Assembly (NCBI GenBank): GCA_030686995.1
Contig: CM060697.1
Coordinates: 105,089,272 to 105,153,271 of the forward strand
Source: Artemisia argyi
Taxonomy: Eukaryota > Streptophyta > Magnoliopsida > Asterales > Asteraceae
Length of the DNA: 64,000 bases
Reading direction: 5' to 3'
In this document: positions 1 to 10,409 of the stretch, piece by piece
Layout of the letters: every line of letters begins with the position of its first letter
How positions within the stretch are numbered: the first letter of the stretch is position 1
Notes under the pieces: generated by a model
What the model saw: only the letters and a program-made list of their open reading frames with translations
What the model was told of the DNA's origin: nothing
Database searches by the model: none
Program-made: the position numbers and the translations under genes

Positions 1-424
1 TACGAATACACATGTTTATTTAATATTGTGGAGAATCATGATCGGTTTGTTTCTTAAAAACATATTTGGGGTTTCCCCTTACACTTATCTTTTGCAAAAA
101 TACTTCTAGGTGGAGTTAAGACTAGGCCAAACAACAAAGTAAAGTATTTCTACTGTTTAGTTTAGAAACATGATCAACCAACAATAAAAATAAAACATGC
201 ATACGGAAGCAAATAACAAATAAACAAATAAAATCACACAAATAAGAACACACGAAATGAATAATGTCACCATGAGCACCATTAATTATTTCAAAACAAA
301 CGTAACCATGCAAGTAAATTGTTCAAGGCCAACAAAGGCCGCATCCTAAGCTATTACAGTACCACATGTTTCAAATTACACAACCATGAATAAATAGTTC
401 AAAGACAACGGAGATCAAGAGGAG
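1..424 (-). other. 3' non-coding region of element A
   Basis: AT-rich sequence without a gene. It resembles the region 36080-36310 of element B and, in the opposite orientation, 48680-48900 of element C, including the shared stretch around ttacacttatcttttgcaaa. It is the internal region between the last ORF and the missing 3' LTR. Confidence 0.6.
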
Positions 425-1717
425 TCACTGGGGAGAAGGACCAAAGCGGTAGTCATAGCCAGGAGGGAGGTGCCCGGTGTACCCGTAGGGAGGGTAGTCA
501 GTCTCTCGGCCTGGGAAAGGGTCAATCCGCAGGTGAGGCTCAAGCTGATCTCGGGTGGAGAGGTGCTGCATCTGGCGGATGGTATGATCGTACATCCAAT
601 CAAAGCGCTGGTCAGTGGTGGTTCGCCACACATCCATCTGACCCATCCAGGCACCCTGGTGTGCTTGCCAGTCTCCCCGACTCATGTGTCGGTAATAGTC
701 AGCCGTCGCCTCCTCATAACCCTGGAACTGATGCTGCTGGGGATCTACCTCATCATCCGCATCCTCCTCAACATCTGGCCCCCCTTCCTCGTACCAACGA
801 TAGGTCCCATTCCTCTCAGGCATCACAATGCTCATCTGCCTGAGGGATTTAGCCCTCACTACCCTACAGTTCCCGCAGTCGCTCAAGTACCCTATGATCT
901 GAGGAGTAAGAAGACCATAGGAACGAGCCAACCGGGTCACGAACATCCCCCCATACACCTTGTCAATATCCCTCTCACCCACACTGGTCCTCAAATAACT
1001 GGCCACCCAGAATGGGATGTTACAGTAGACATCCGCAGAAAAGATGGTGTACAAGTAGAACAGGTCTGAAGCAGTGACACGGTGAGTGGTGCCATGACGT
1101 CCTGACAGGCTGTATGTGATGCACCTGTGGACTAGCCTAGCTACGGGGTCCCTGATGGATGCTGCACCGGTAGTCGAGGTGTAAACCCCGTTCCATATGG
1201 TCGGCCAAAAGGTGATACACCTCATCTCACTCCTCTGAGTCTCCCCATGCAACAGCCTCTGCATAAAAGTCCCATCAACCTCCTCTCTAGTATACAACCC
1301 AATTCTCTAACCAAACTCGGCCACTGAACATGACCGCAACTCTCCCCCTAGCCTAAAATACACAGTGGTGCCCCCCATATCTGTCCTAGCCTCAGCTTGA
1401 TCAAAATGGAAGGTCGCAAAGAACTCCCTCACTAACTCACTATATACTGTCTCCCTAATCCTAAACAACCTCTCCCACTGTGGACCCGCAAACCCATCTG
1501 TGTGGATCCTCCCTAAAAACGCAGCCTCCAATCCATTGGCTCTTAGAAAATCCCAGTCAACCACAGCCCCAGCATCAATATGGTGGTTACACAACTCCGC
1601 ATACTTGGTGTTAGCACCAACATTGTCAAACTCGCTCCAACTATGGACTAATTCTCCATAATTGACCCTTTGAGATCTAGAGGAACTGCCCTTATGTTGA
1701 CGAGATCTTTTGCTCAT
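425..1717 (-). pseudogene. Retroelement second ORF (plant transposon protein, Transposase_32-like) broken by one stop
   Basis: An ORF from ATG at 1717 runs 136 codons to a TAG at 1309-1307 and then continues in the same frame for another 294 codons to 425. The protein has the pattern of a family found in many Asteraceae retroelements: a W-L-F/R-E-x-V-Y-x-E-L-V-R-E-F segment near residue 88, then F-R-L-G-G-E (about residue 123), then (after the stop) R-I-G-L-Y-T-R-E-E. The stop falls inside the conserved block linking LGGE and GLYT, so it is a nonsense mutation rather than a natural gene end. The C-terminal part is acidic and Q/Y/W-rich. The family call (PF20167-like) is from memory of the pattern. 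Function is unknown. Confidence 0.6.
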
Positions 1718-2413
1718 TTTCTTGGAAAAAGGTGGAGTGAACGGAAACGATTAGAACGAGAACTTTTATGAATTTTATGCAGTCAGACACATCTGACGCC
1801 GTCAAGAGTAATCCTGACGCCGTCAGATGGATCAGAATCCGAATCATGCAAATGCGAGGGAAAAATCAATTTTCAAACTCTTAACCCATTACCCAAACGC
1901 TCCTTTAATCAGAAAACATGGGTGGGGGGTCAAAGAATCCGTGGCATGAGTGCTTTCCCTAATCTAATGCATAATTCGAGTGAGATAACATAATCAACGG
2001 GTAACCCCCATGTTACAAATCACCAAATGGATGGCATTACGATTTGTTAATAATGGGTCACGAGTGGGGTTTCGGGCGAAAGGGGTTTTTCAAATTGATG
2101 GGTCCTAGGGACAATTGATCGAAAAAGGATGAAGAAAAATCACTTACCAAGTGAAGATTGGATGCGGAAGACGTCGAATTGGAGGTTGGAGAATCGGAGT
2201 AGCAGCAGCACTTTGGGTGAGATTTGTGGGGTATGGGTTGAAAGTGATTGGTTTTGGGTTAATATTGCAGATTCATCGAGCTGACGGCGTCAAGAGTTAA
2301 ATCTGACGCTGTCAGATGCCCGTGTAAGGTGAGGTTTGGAGTAGTTCCATGTTCAGTCCCTGCACTTTGCATGAATAGCTAAACATTAGTAAAACCCATG
2401 AGTAGCTATTCCG
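1718..2413 (-). other. Leader-like region upstream of the second ORF of element A
   Basis: No ORF. On the minus strand it holds palindromes TGACG-N-CGTCA at 2292-2282, 1825-1815 and 1804-1794, an imperfect one near 2314-2304, and a good splice-donor match (CTTG|GTAAGT) near 2150. It could be an internal promoter with a 5' UTR intron ahead of the second ORF. This is inference from motifs only. Confidence 0.35.
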
Positions 2414-3871
2414 TTAACGAGGTCCACCAGGGTCGAACGTTTCATTACTGTCACGGAAAGAGGTAAGGTTGTAGAAGGGGTCGGGTGACGTTTTGGCTAA
2501 GTTGATCCCTATGCACGGGTCATTGGTGTGAGAAGAAAGATGTTGTTCCATAGGGGGTTTCAAATCAGTGGTGTTTTTGAGGTGCAACCTCTTTACACCG
2601 GGTTTAAAACCAAAAGAACATTTCTTAGATAGGTTTGGGAATGTGGTTAGCAGGCATCCAACGAAAATGTTATGGAATTGCGAATTCTTTTCTTTCTGAG
2701 GATGCTCACAAGAGTGGGGGGGGGGGGGGGTGATTGACGGTGAAGCACTTGGGTAAAGCTTCACGTTATCCTCTTGGTTAAACATCAAAGGGGTTGAGAC
2801 CTCGAAGACCTTTTCGATTTTTTTAGGTACGGAATTTTCCTTGATCCTTTCTTTGACCCTTGACATGAATTGGTCTGCGAAATTCATAAACACTTTATGA
2901 GTACTCTCCATGCGTGCTTCTAGGTGCTGGATTTGTTTTTCCTGATTATCCATGAAGGTTACCATTATCCCTTCGAATTCCTCTTGTCGTGAACGTTCAG
3001 GACAATTCTGGTTGATAACCGTATTCCTGCGTAGATTATGATTCCACACGGGTTCAGCAGCAAGTTTCTCAATACTTATTAATTCATTTACATGCTTCTC
3101 GATGCTTCCTAACAACTGTTCTTGGGTGGCACATGCGTAGTCAAGTTTTACCTTGCTTGGGAACATCGGGTCCTCCCATCCTTCCTCTTCGTATTGTGCC
3201 AACTCCTCAAGAACTTTCCAGCACTCGTCAACGCTAAGTCTATCTAGCCTACCCTTGGCTGCGTAATCAATGGCTTTCCTTGTTTGATAGTCAACCTTAT
3301 CGTAAAAGATTTGGATCTGGAGCCATGGTTCGATGCCATGATGAGGGACTTTTCGGAGTAGGTCTTTATATCGAATCCATGCTTCATAAAAGGTTTCATT
3401 TTGACGTTGTTGGAACATCAAGATGTCATTTCTAAGCTTAGTAGTTCTCCCCGGTGGGAAAAATTGAGCAAGGAAACGAGTGGTGAGATCATCCCATGTG
3501 GTGATGGATCCCGCGGATAAACGCTCAAGCCATTGACTAGCTTGATCTCGTAGAGAGAATTGGAATAGGCGTAAACGGGTAGTCTCTCTAGTTTCAACAC
3601 CTAGGTCTATGGAATCTACGATATTGAGGAAGTCCTTAAGATGTTGATTTGGATCTTCGGAACGAAGTCCATGGAATGCACATCCGCTTTGCACCAACCG
3701 GATGGTGTCGGATCGCAAGGGGGTCACATTGGCTCCGGTGAGCTCAATGGTGTTTCGGTAGCCTTGGTGGCTAGGTCGGGAATACTCTCCTAAGGTTCGG
3801 GGCCTAAGGGGTTCTAGTGGTGGGTTTTGTTGTGGTGGGATTACGGGTTCAAAGATGTTCCCGTTGTCCAT
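2414..3871 (-). CDS. Gag polyprotein of element A
   Basis: A 485-residue ORF. It encodes the capsid-like retrotransposon gag domain: a conserved block at about residues 55-180 with SGCAFHG, the segment L-F-Q-F-S-L-R-D-Q-A-S-Q-W-L, W-D-D-L-T-T-R-F-L-A-Q-F-F, and F-Y-E-A-W-x-R-Y-K-D-L-L near residue 165. This domain assembles the virus-like particle in Ty3/Gypsy elements. The middle is charged and coiled-coil-like (about 270-350) and the end is proline-rich with a run of G in the DNA at 2716-2729. No CCHC zinc knuckle and no protease follow; the ORF closes with FDPGGPR. It is 166 nt downstream of the LTR, as expected for gag. The start is the first Met after the primer site. The N-terminal 200 residues closely match the gag of element B. 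Confidence 0.85.
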   Translation of the reverse strand: MDNGNIFEPVIPPQQNPPLEPLRPRTLGEYSRPSHQGYRNTIELTGANVTPLRSDTIRLVQSGCAFHGLRSEDPNQHLKDFLNIVDSIDLGVETRETTRLRLFQFSLRDQASQWLERLSAGSITTWDDLTTRFLAQFFPPGRTTKLRNDILMFQQRQNETFYEAWIRYKDLLRKVPHHGIEPWLQIQIFYDKVDYQTRKAIDYAAKGRLDRLSVDECWKVLEELAQYEEEGWEDPMFPSKVKLDYACATQEQLLGSIEKHVNELISIEKLAAEPVWNHNLRRNTVINQNCPERSRQEEFEGIMVTFMDNQEKQIQHLEARMESTHKVFMNFADQFMSRVKERIKENSVPKKIEKVFEVSTPLMFNQEDNVKLYPSASPSITPPPPHSCEHPQKEKNSQFHNIFVGCLLTTFPNLSKKCSFGFKPGVKRLHLKNTTDLKPPMEQHLSSHTNDPCIGINLAKTSPDPFYNLTSFRDSNETFDPGGPR

Positions 3872-4017
3872 GGTGTCGGGTGGTAAAGAGTTACGAACAA
3901 AAGCACAAAGAAATGAGATAGACTAAAGAAGACCTAAAAATAAAAATAAAATCTTACTAGAAAGGAATCTAGCAAGTAGACCTAATAAAAAGAAATTCTA
4001 ACCTAGACAATAACTAT

Positions 4018-4035
4018 TCCCCGGCAGCAGCGCCA
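4018..4035 (-). other. Primer-binding site, tRNA-Asp-like (element A)
   Basis: On the minus strand the bases read TGGCGCTGCTGCCGGGGA, six bases after the LTR end. The plant tRNA-Asp primer site typical of Tat/Athila elements is TGGCGCCGTTGCCGGGGA, so there are two mismatches in 18. This sets the element's orientation. Confidence 0.8.
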
Positions 4036-4041
4036 AAAACT

Positions 4042-5458
4042 TGATGCGTGGGAATCGCAACAGGCTTTACCTCTCGAGGGATCTCGAGAAGCTTACAACC
4101 CCCACCAGGCAGTGTACTTGATCGTTGTAGTATAGTATAGTGACAAGTACCGGGGGATTGATCGTTCAGCTTAGGAATAGTGTCGCTAGGATTAGAAAGC
4201 CTAAATACTAGTTCTAAAGGTGAGGGATGATTATTTTTGTGTTTTTATATTTTTTAGAAAGCAATTAAAATCTCGGGGTTTGAAGGATTTTGGCGGAATT
4301 AGTTGCTATTCAACTAACCCAATACTAAGATGCAATCAAAATAAAATACTAAAAATGAAATTAAGCTAATTAATACTAAAGTTGTGAGCAGTAATTGGAG
4401 AAAATGTGTTTACTTAGATTTCACTACTCCCTAGATATCTTTTACACGTTAATTACTTGTTATAATTGCATGGATGACGGATCGTATTCCTTAATACCAT
4501 TCATGGGGTGGCACACATAACTCCCCAATTCTATGAGCTCTTATCTCCTCCTACACCATGCCCAGCACAACTATAGGGATTGTAAACAGTGGCTCATGCA
4601 TTAAATACAACCAATAAAGACCTAGTGCGCCTCGGTTCATGTTTCTTAAGACATTCAAGCATGTTACCATTTGGAGATCTGCCAGTTTTCTTAAGCCTAA
4701 CATATAAATCATTCATCCAAGACAAGAATAAACAAGTAATCAACACATAATCAATATCTAGGTTTCATTAGATCTAAGCAAACACAAAAGAGATCTAGCA
4801 TAGCATGATAGAATTAAGACAAGAACAAGATATAGACAACCAACACATAGACATATTGATTGAATTAGAAGAACACTTATCTTGATTAATCATGCAAGGT
4901 ATCAAGGGGTTGGAACCCTTGAAAAACCTGTAAAGTTACGCCAAAATCGTACTTAGGGTTTCTCCCAAAACTTCTCTCCTTAATGTGTGAAAAATAGAAA
5001 ACTATATATAGAAAAATAGGGCTGACGACGTCAAGAGTAATCTTGTGACGCCGTCACCTCGCCGCCAAAACTCTCCTCGGACTGCCTAGATCCACTTCTG
5101 ACGCCGTCAAGACTTAGGTACTTCCAGGCCGTCACGACTCTTTTACTCTTGACGCCCTTCCTACGTGACGCCGTCAAAACTCTTCTGGGTCGTCATGGAA
5201 ATTCATGAAATTTGCTCTTGACGCCGTCAAGGATTTGCTCTTGACGCCGTCACCTACTGTTCCCAGCTTGGAAAATTAAGACTTTGGCGTTTTCTCCACT
5301 TTTATGCTCCAAAAACGTCTGAATTGCTTCCTTTTCTAGATTTCTCTCCCAAAGTACCTAAAATCACAAAAGGAACGATTTAGGGCAATATTTGATCAAA
5401 TAAATTCGGATTCAGGCTTAAATGACCCCCTAAAAGTGGTTCATTTTTCGCCTCATCA
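4042..5458 (-). repeat. 5' LTR of element A
   Basis: About 1417 bp, beginning (minus strand) TGATGAGGCGAAAAATGAACC at 5458 and ending CATCA at 4042. It contains six perfect TGACG-N-CGTCA palindromes (5023, 5046, 5099, 5166, 5219, 5242) followed on the minus strand by a TATA-like CTATATATAG at about 5011-5002. The last 150 bp before the primer site match the LTRs of elements B and C. Confidence 0.8.
5002..5252 (-). promoter_or_regulatory. LTR promoter: palindrome cluster plus TATA box (element A)
   Basis: Six copies of the 11-bp palindrome TGACG-N-CGTCA lie within 230 bp just upstream (minus strand) of TATATATA. TGACG is the core half-site of plant TGA-class bZIP factors, so each copy is an inverted half-site pair with a one-base spacer. 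Binding is an inference. Confidence 0.55.
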
Positions 5459-8315
5459 GACTCCATCGACCTTGCCACTCCACCAAGCCCATATCATAAA
5501 GCTCCAAAACTAATTTGTAGCAGTACCTGAGAAACACATGCTTAAAAGTCAACACAAAGGTTGAGTGTAATCCATAGGTTTAAATAATAAGGTTGAGCAC
5601 AAGGTTTTAATCATAGGATATAAGCAACAAATGCTAATAACGTGTAAATCAAGGTAACACCCAATCATGGTACTAAGCTCATGACACACAAACGTTAACC
5701 AAATCAATCGTCAGTAACATTGTACTAACATAAACAATAACCGCGAAATTTCATAATATAAGTGCCCCCGAGGCCGGGTACTTGCCAATACCCAGCAAAA
5801 TCGAAAGTAGTACACCCGCATGTCAAGCCCTTGACAACTACGAATGGGATGGTCAATCCTATATGCCTATAAACTAAGTTCGCGTTCACTCGCAAGTGAT
5901 TAATGACTCATGATCTGAGGGTCTTTCCGGCAAGACAAGCTACTTAGCACATCGTCAGGAATATATATATATATCATTCAAGAAAAGCATACCAAAAATA
6001 CTTGTGCTCAGAAAACATTTAAAGCATGTGTCTCACCCCATGGGTTTATAAATAATTAAAATATAAAAAGTGGGGCTATGAATCACACCTTAACAATAAC
6101 AGCAGGAAACGAGATATAGTAACCAATCAAATAATGCGTCACAGCAAATGAACTTCAGCACAACCTAATCAATATAAATGGCATAACTCAGAACTATACT
6201 CGAATATCTCAATAAACAATGCTTGAGTAAAAGTTTTATAAATACAATGGCAATTGAAAGAAATAGATTTCATAAAGTCTCGTGTGGGAGACAAGAAAGT
6301 TTAGAAAAGAAATAGGTCGGCGAATCAACCAAATGCGCAAGAAAGATGAAAGAACTCCTTGAAGAAAGTCGTCGAAAATAAATGAAAAGAAAAGAAATAA
6401 AGAAATGTGGAAAACTCACTCAAATAAAATAAATAAATAATACGTAACAATAAGTCTCGGATTTTACCCGTTTTCCCCAAAATAATGTTGAAATAAAAGG
6501 TTTTGAAATAATAATAATGTTTGGTAAAATAATTTAAGTTTATAAAGAATTTTATAAAATTTCGGCATGACTTGCCCGTTTATATAACATTTCCCGAGTC
6601 AACGACTCTTTATTTTTGAACAATATTAATATATATAAGTAAATATGATTGGATATATCATTCGCGTAGTCCATTAGTTGTTTAGGTTTTATCGACCATT
6701 TTGTATTTGTTCGGGTTCCAGGTACGTTAAGATCTTTACGGGCCTAACGTACCCTACCGTCTCGTGTACCAAAGGGTCCATAACATCCAAATAACCAAGG
6801 CCGTAAATCCAATACGTCCAATTCAAACTCACAATGTCATAATACGGAATCATGTCCGATATCAAATCTACTTAACTATAACAATTTATTTTAGATTTCA
6901 TATTTATTATTAACCGTTTTATTATTAGTTACCGTTTCTAAACTATATCGATATCCCGAGACCAAGTTTAATCACAAACAAATAAATAAATAAAAACAAC
7001 AACAACAAACAACATAACACCCACCACCACCCAAGCCATAGTGGTAGCGGTGTACGGCTTCCAAACCAAACGAACCCAAGGGGGTCACCCAATCCAAAAT
7101 CCAAATACCAACATCCAACCAAAATAATAATAACAACATCACTCCCCCCCCCCCCCCCACCACCACCCAAGTCACGGTGGTGGTGGTTCTCGGCTGTCGA
7201 GCCACACAAACCAAACGGACCCTCGAAACAAAATCCAATCCAAACACAAATAATACTCCCCTCATCACCAATATTAAACAACAACAAGAACATCACCAAG
7301 ACCCTCACCGAGTCACGAGTTGACTCGGTGAGTCCATTCCGAGTCGCGGCCAACGGGTCAAACAAGAACCAAAATGAAATCCCACACAAGTTTTGGGTTT
7401 AAAACATTGTTAAAACATTTTTATAAAAGATTTTAATATTAAAATCGGATTTAAAATTAAAATAAAATTAGGGTTTTGAAATTTAAAAGTAAATAAATAA
7501 AAAGGGCGGGGGGGGGGGGGGTTACCGGCGGTAGAATGATGGTGGTGGCGATGGTGGCTCCCGGTGGTGTGCGGCGGTGATGATGGTTTGAGGTGTTAGA
7601 GGTGGTTTTGATTAAATTGGCTTGTACAACCGGAACGGGGACGTCCCGATCAATAAAATATGAAAAGTTGTTATTTTGGGGTGGCCGAAAAATTTTCCGG
7701 TGGCCGGATTTTTGGCCGGCGGTGGGTTGGGGCGGCGAACGAGAAAGAGAGAGAGTAGGTGTGGTGTGTGTGTGTTTTAATAAATAAAAATGAAGAAAAT
7801 GGGGGGTGTTAGGGGTATTTATATGGTGTTAAAAGTATAGGGTAAATTTTGTAATTAATGAAAGTGTAGGGTAAGTGGAGGGTGATATTCTAGGGACCAA
7901 TATTGCCAACGAAGTAAACTTCTAACGTTAGACGCTCCGGGGTTCGAACGACATAGCAAACGGACTCAAAAATTTGCGAAACTTGCGCCATTGTCCACGA
8001 AATAATTTTTCCAATAAAATCAAGCATAAACTTCAGAGTTTTTCCAAAACTCAAAATAATTCAAATAATTTGGCAAATGCAATACAATTCGAGTGTTCTA
8101 GGTTGTGCTGAGTCAATCAAGGAATAAAGTTCTCGTTTCCAATATATCTCACGTTTCTCAAGCCCAAATAATCACAAAATAAAAGTTTTAATGTGTCTCA
8201 GGTACGAAAATAGATATTTTGGCTAGCAATAGGTTTAAAAAAAGTACCGGGGGTTACATATGTGGTAATGCACGATAGAATAAATGAGATAAATGAACAA
8301 TGAAACATATCAAAA
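5459..8315. other. Non-coding retroelement-derived DNA, LTR-like
   Basis: No credible gene. The sequence has the texture of a Gypsy LTR (possibly minus strand): a CCCCGAGGCCGGGTACTTG block at 5766, runs of C at 7144-7159 and of G at 7506-7521, a 12-bp-arm hairpin at 7304-7332 (CTCACCGAGTCA...TGACTCGGTGAG), and a GGCGGTGG-rich stretch at 7520-7600. No LTR ends or target duplication were identified. The ORFs here are low-complexity and are not called. Confidence 0.4.
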
Positions 8316-8354
8316 GGGAGTTGATATGCACGCCACTAAAAGTGATGTGTACAC

Positions 8355-8671
8355 TGTGGACGTATAGTTTGGAATGGGCCAGGCCCGGAAAACAGCGGCC
8401 CACTCTACGCCTAAACCCTAATTCCATGCCTTATAAATATAGGGTTATAATTATATTCTTAACATAATACAACAGGTTACTCTAAACCTAATTCTTGTAT
8501 GACATATCGCATCGATACTAACTTGACCGACGGAGGTGGATCCCGGGGCTACGGCCTCGGGTCCACTCTTGACGGGTTCTCTTTGTTGACAAGTCTACTC
8601 AGGGCTTGAGAAGACGACGAACGGCCCAGGGAGAGTCGTTGGATCAGCCCGCGCCAGATTATGCATCAACA
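8355..8671 (+). repeat. 5' LTR of the TRIM-like element
   Basis: 317 bp, TG...CA ends with short inverted repeats TGTKGA/TCAACA. It holds a TATA box TTATAAATAT at 8431-8440 after a GC-rich U3. Confidence 0.9.
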
Positions 8672-10002
8672 AGTGGCGCCATCCATGGGACCACGACTAC
8701 GACAAGTTTCGTGCTCTCACATCACCGGAAAGCAACCACCGAGTTCAAAAGCCGGTACCTTAATCTTTTAAACTAGGTAAACACGATTTTACCTATAACC
8801 GCACTAAGTCCGCACGATCGGACCTACTTTATCTTTTAGCCGCGAACAACGCAGTCACGATAAATCTACCCGCATTAGGCCGTGTGTTCGGACATCTTCG
8901 CAGATTAGCGCCATGAGCGCACTGTCACGTACAGGCACCACGATGCTAGTCAATCGTCATGCGATCATCCACAAACGTTCGAGTCTATGCGGTCACGATA
9001 CGTCCATCTGCGTTTGTGCGTGCGATTGAAACTATTAGTCGCGGTCACGGTGCGTCCATCGGGGTTTTTTTATATATATAAAAAAATAATTAATTATATA
9101 TGCTATGTGCTATATATTGCTTCACGCTAATCTTTTACTTCATTAGGTTTTATATGTTGCGATTCGCGGCATATACTTTTAATATATGCATTAAGTGTTT
9201 TTCAGGATTTGAATAACTAAGTTTAATGCTCCTACACGAGTAGCACCATCAAACTTGGGGGCTACCAGAGTATATAATACCACTGTTTCCGTACGCGTCA
9301 CTCAGGTATATTTGGAAGCAGATCGTACGTAAGAGGTATTGCAAGCCCGGTACAAAGACAGATTTAAATATTCGCACCATCTTGCCGCAGGGGAGACGTC
9401 CTCTGTCGGTTGTAAAGACGAATGTAATGTTCGCGCACAGCGCGCACCTCTGTCGCGAACAACGCGCATCCTTGTCGCGCACAGCGCGCACTTCAGCCAC
9501 AGAAGCACGTCTTCTGTCGCACCATGCTGCATCGCTACTGGTACAAAAGGTACGCCCTTACCCAGAATGTAGCATACGCGATCCACCTTCATCATTGTGA
9601 GACTCTCACAATCGCAATGTCAGTGTTACCCCAACTATAGAACTACGTGTTCTTCTTACGGGGTCTTTACTGTCACACGGTGACGGGAAACCTAGCATAT
9701 GTGCATCCCTCCCCGTCATGTAAGAACGGGTGTTACTCAGGATGGAACATGGTCACCACAGACGCGCCTACAAGGTCGCGGATTCGGATATAGTCTAATG
9801 GGCTAAACAAGATTGCGCCTCTGGGACAACCAGTGCGCACTGTCGCATTTGGGTTGCGCAGTAAAGTCCGTCCCATGTGCACACCTGAGTTGCGCACACA
9901 TGGGCCATGCCGTCATGGTTGATTGGGCCTACGTGGCCATGGACAGAACTTAAGTCTAGCATAACATAGCCAGACACTATATCACACTAGACTTGAGGGG
10001 CT
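8672..10002 (+). other. Interior of the TRIM-like element
   Basis: Non-coding. It starts with TGGCGCCATCCATGGGACCA (primer site of unassigned tRNA) and contains an array of GCGCAC/GTCGCGCACAGCGCGCAC repeats at about 9430-9495 and again GCGCACTGTCGC at 9834-9850. ORFs on both strands of this GC-rich repeat are not protein-like. Confidence 0.7.
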
Positions 10003-10319
10003 TGTTGACGTATAGTCTGGAATGGGCCAGGCCCGGAAGACAGCGGCCCACTCTACGCCTAAACCCTAATTCCATGCCTTATAAATATAGGGCTAGGATT
10101 CTCTTCTTAACATAATACAACAGGTTACTCTAAACCTAATTCTTGTGTGCCATATCGCATCGATACTAACTTGACCGTCGGAGGTGGATCCCGGGGCTAC
10201 GGCCTCGGGTCCACTCTTGACGGGTTCTCTTTGTTGACAGGTCTACTTAGGGCTTGAGAAGACGACGAACAGCCTAGGGAGAGTCGTTGGATCACCCCGC
10301 ACCATATTATGCATCAACA
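10003..10319 (+). repeat. 3' LTR of the TRIM-like element
   Basis: 317 bp, the same length as the 5' LTR with no indel seen; differences are substitutions, five of them clustered around 10092-10102. Confidence 0.9.
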
Positions 10320-10409
10320 TACACCACAAAAATACATTAATGAAGCATATAATACAACACTTCATATGCATGATTGTGATGTACACATTATTTTTGGTGA
10401 TGTGCTCCC

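Larger units (their letters stand above)
1..5458 (-). mobile_element. Partial Ty3/Gypsy (Tat/Athila-like) LTR retrotransposon, element A
   Basis: Read on the minus strand: 5' LTR (5458-4042), tRNA-Asp-like primer site (4035-4018), gag ORF (3871-2414), a second ORF of transposon-protein type (1717-425), then a 3' non-coding region running off the window at base 1. No reverse transcriptase, RNase H or integrase is seen between the two ORFs, so this copy looks non-autonomous. Its LTR ends (TGATGAGGCG...GCGTGGGAATC side ending CATCA) and the 3' region at 1-420 match the elements at 35880-40309 and 45770-52921, so the three belong to one family. The 3' LTR and target duplication cannot be checked. 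Confidence 0.8.
8355..10319 (+). mobile_element. Complete TRIM-like (small non-autonomous) LTR retrotransposon
   Basis: Two 317-bp LTRs (8355-8671, 10003-10319) begin TGTKGACGTATAG and end GCATCAACA, and are flanked by the same 5-bp target duplication TACAC (8350-8354, 10320-10324). By eye about 18 of 317 LTR positions differ (about 94% identity). A primer site starts TGGCGCC at 8674, and a purine tract GACTTGAGGGG lies just before the second LTR. The 1331-bp interior has no ORF of retroelement type, so it must depend on enzymes supplied in trans. Confidence 0.92.
8316..10409. mobile_element. MITE split by a TRIM-like insertion
   Basis: The flanks of the TRIM (8316-8354 and 10325-10409) join into one unit of about 124-129 bp with imperfect terminal inverted repeats: GGGAG...CAC-CCAC-AAAAGTGATGTGTACAC on the left and, on the opposite strand, GGGAGCACATCACCAAAAATAATGTGTACATCAC on the right. 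AT-rich near-repeats flank it. A Mutator-type MITE is possible; the superfamily is not certain. Confidence 0.5.

Noticed and set aside
470..1069. 199-codon plus-strand ORF
   Set aside because: It is the antisense shadow of the retroelement second ORF.
6943..7389. 148-codon G/F/L-rich ORF on the minus strand
   Set aside because: Low complexity from C/G runs and GGTGGT repeats within LTR-like DNA.
9249..9600. Overlapping ORFs on both strands
   Set aside because: They cover the GCGCAC repeat of the non-coding TRIM interior.
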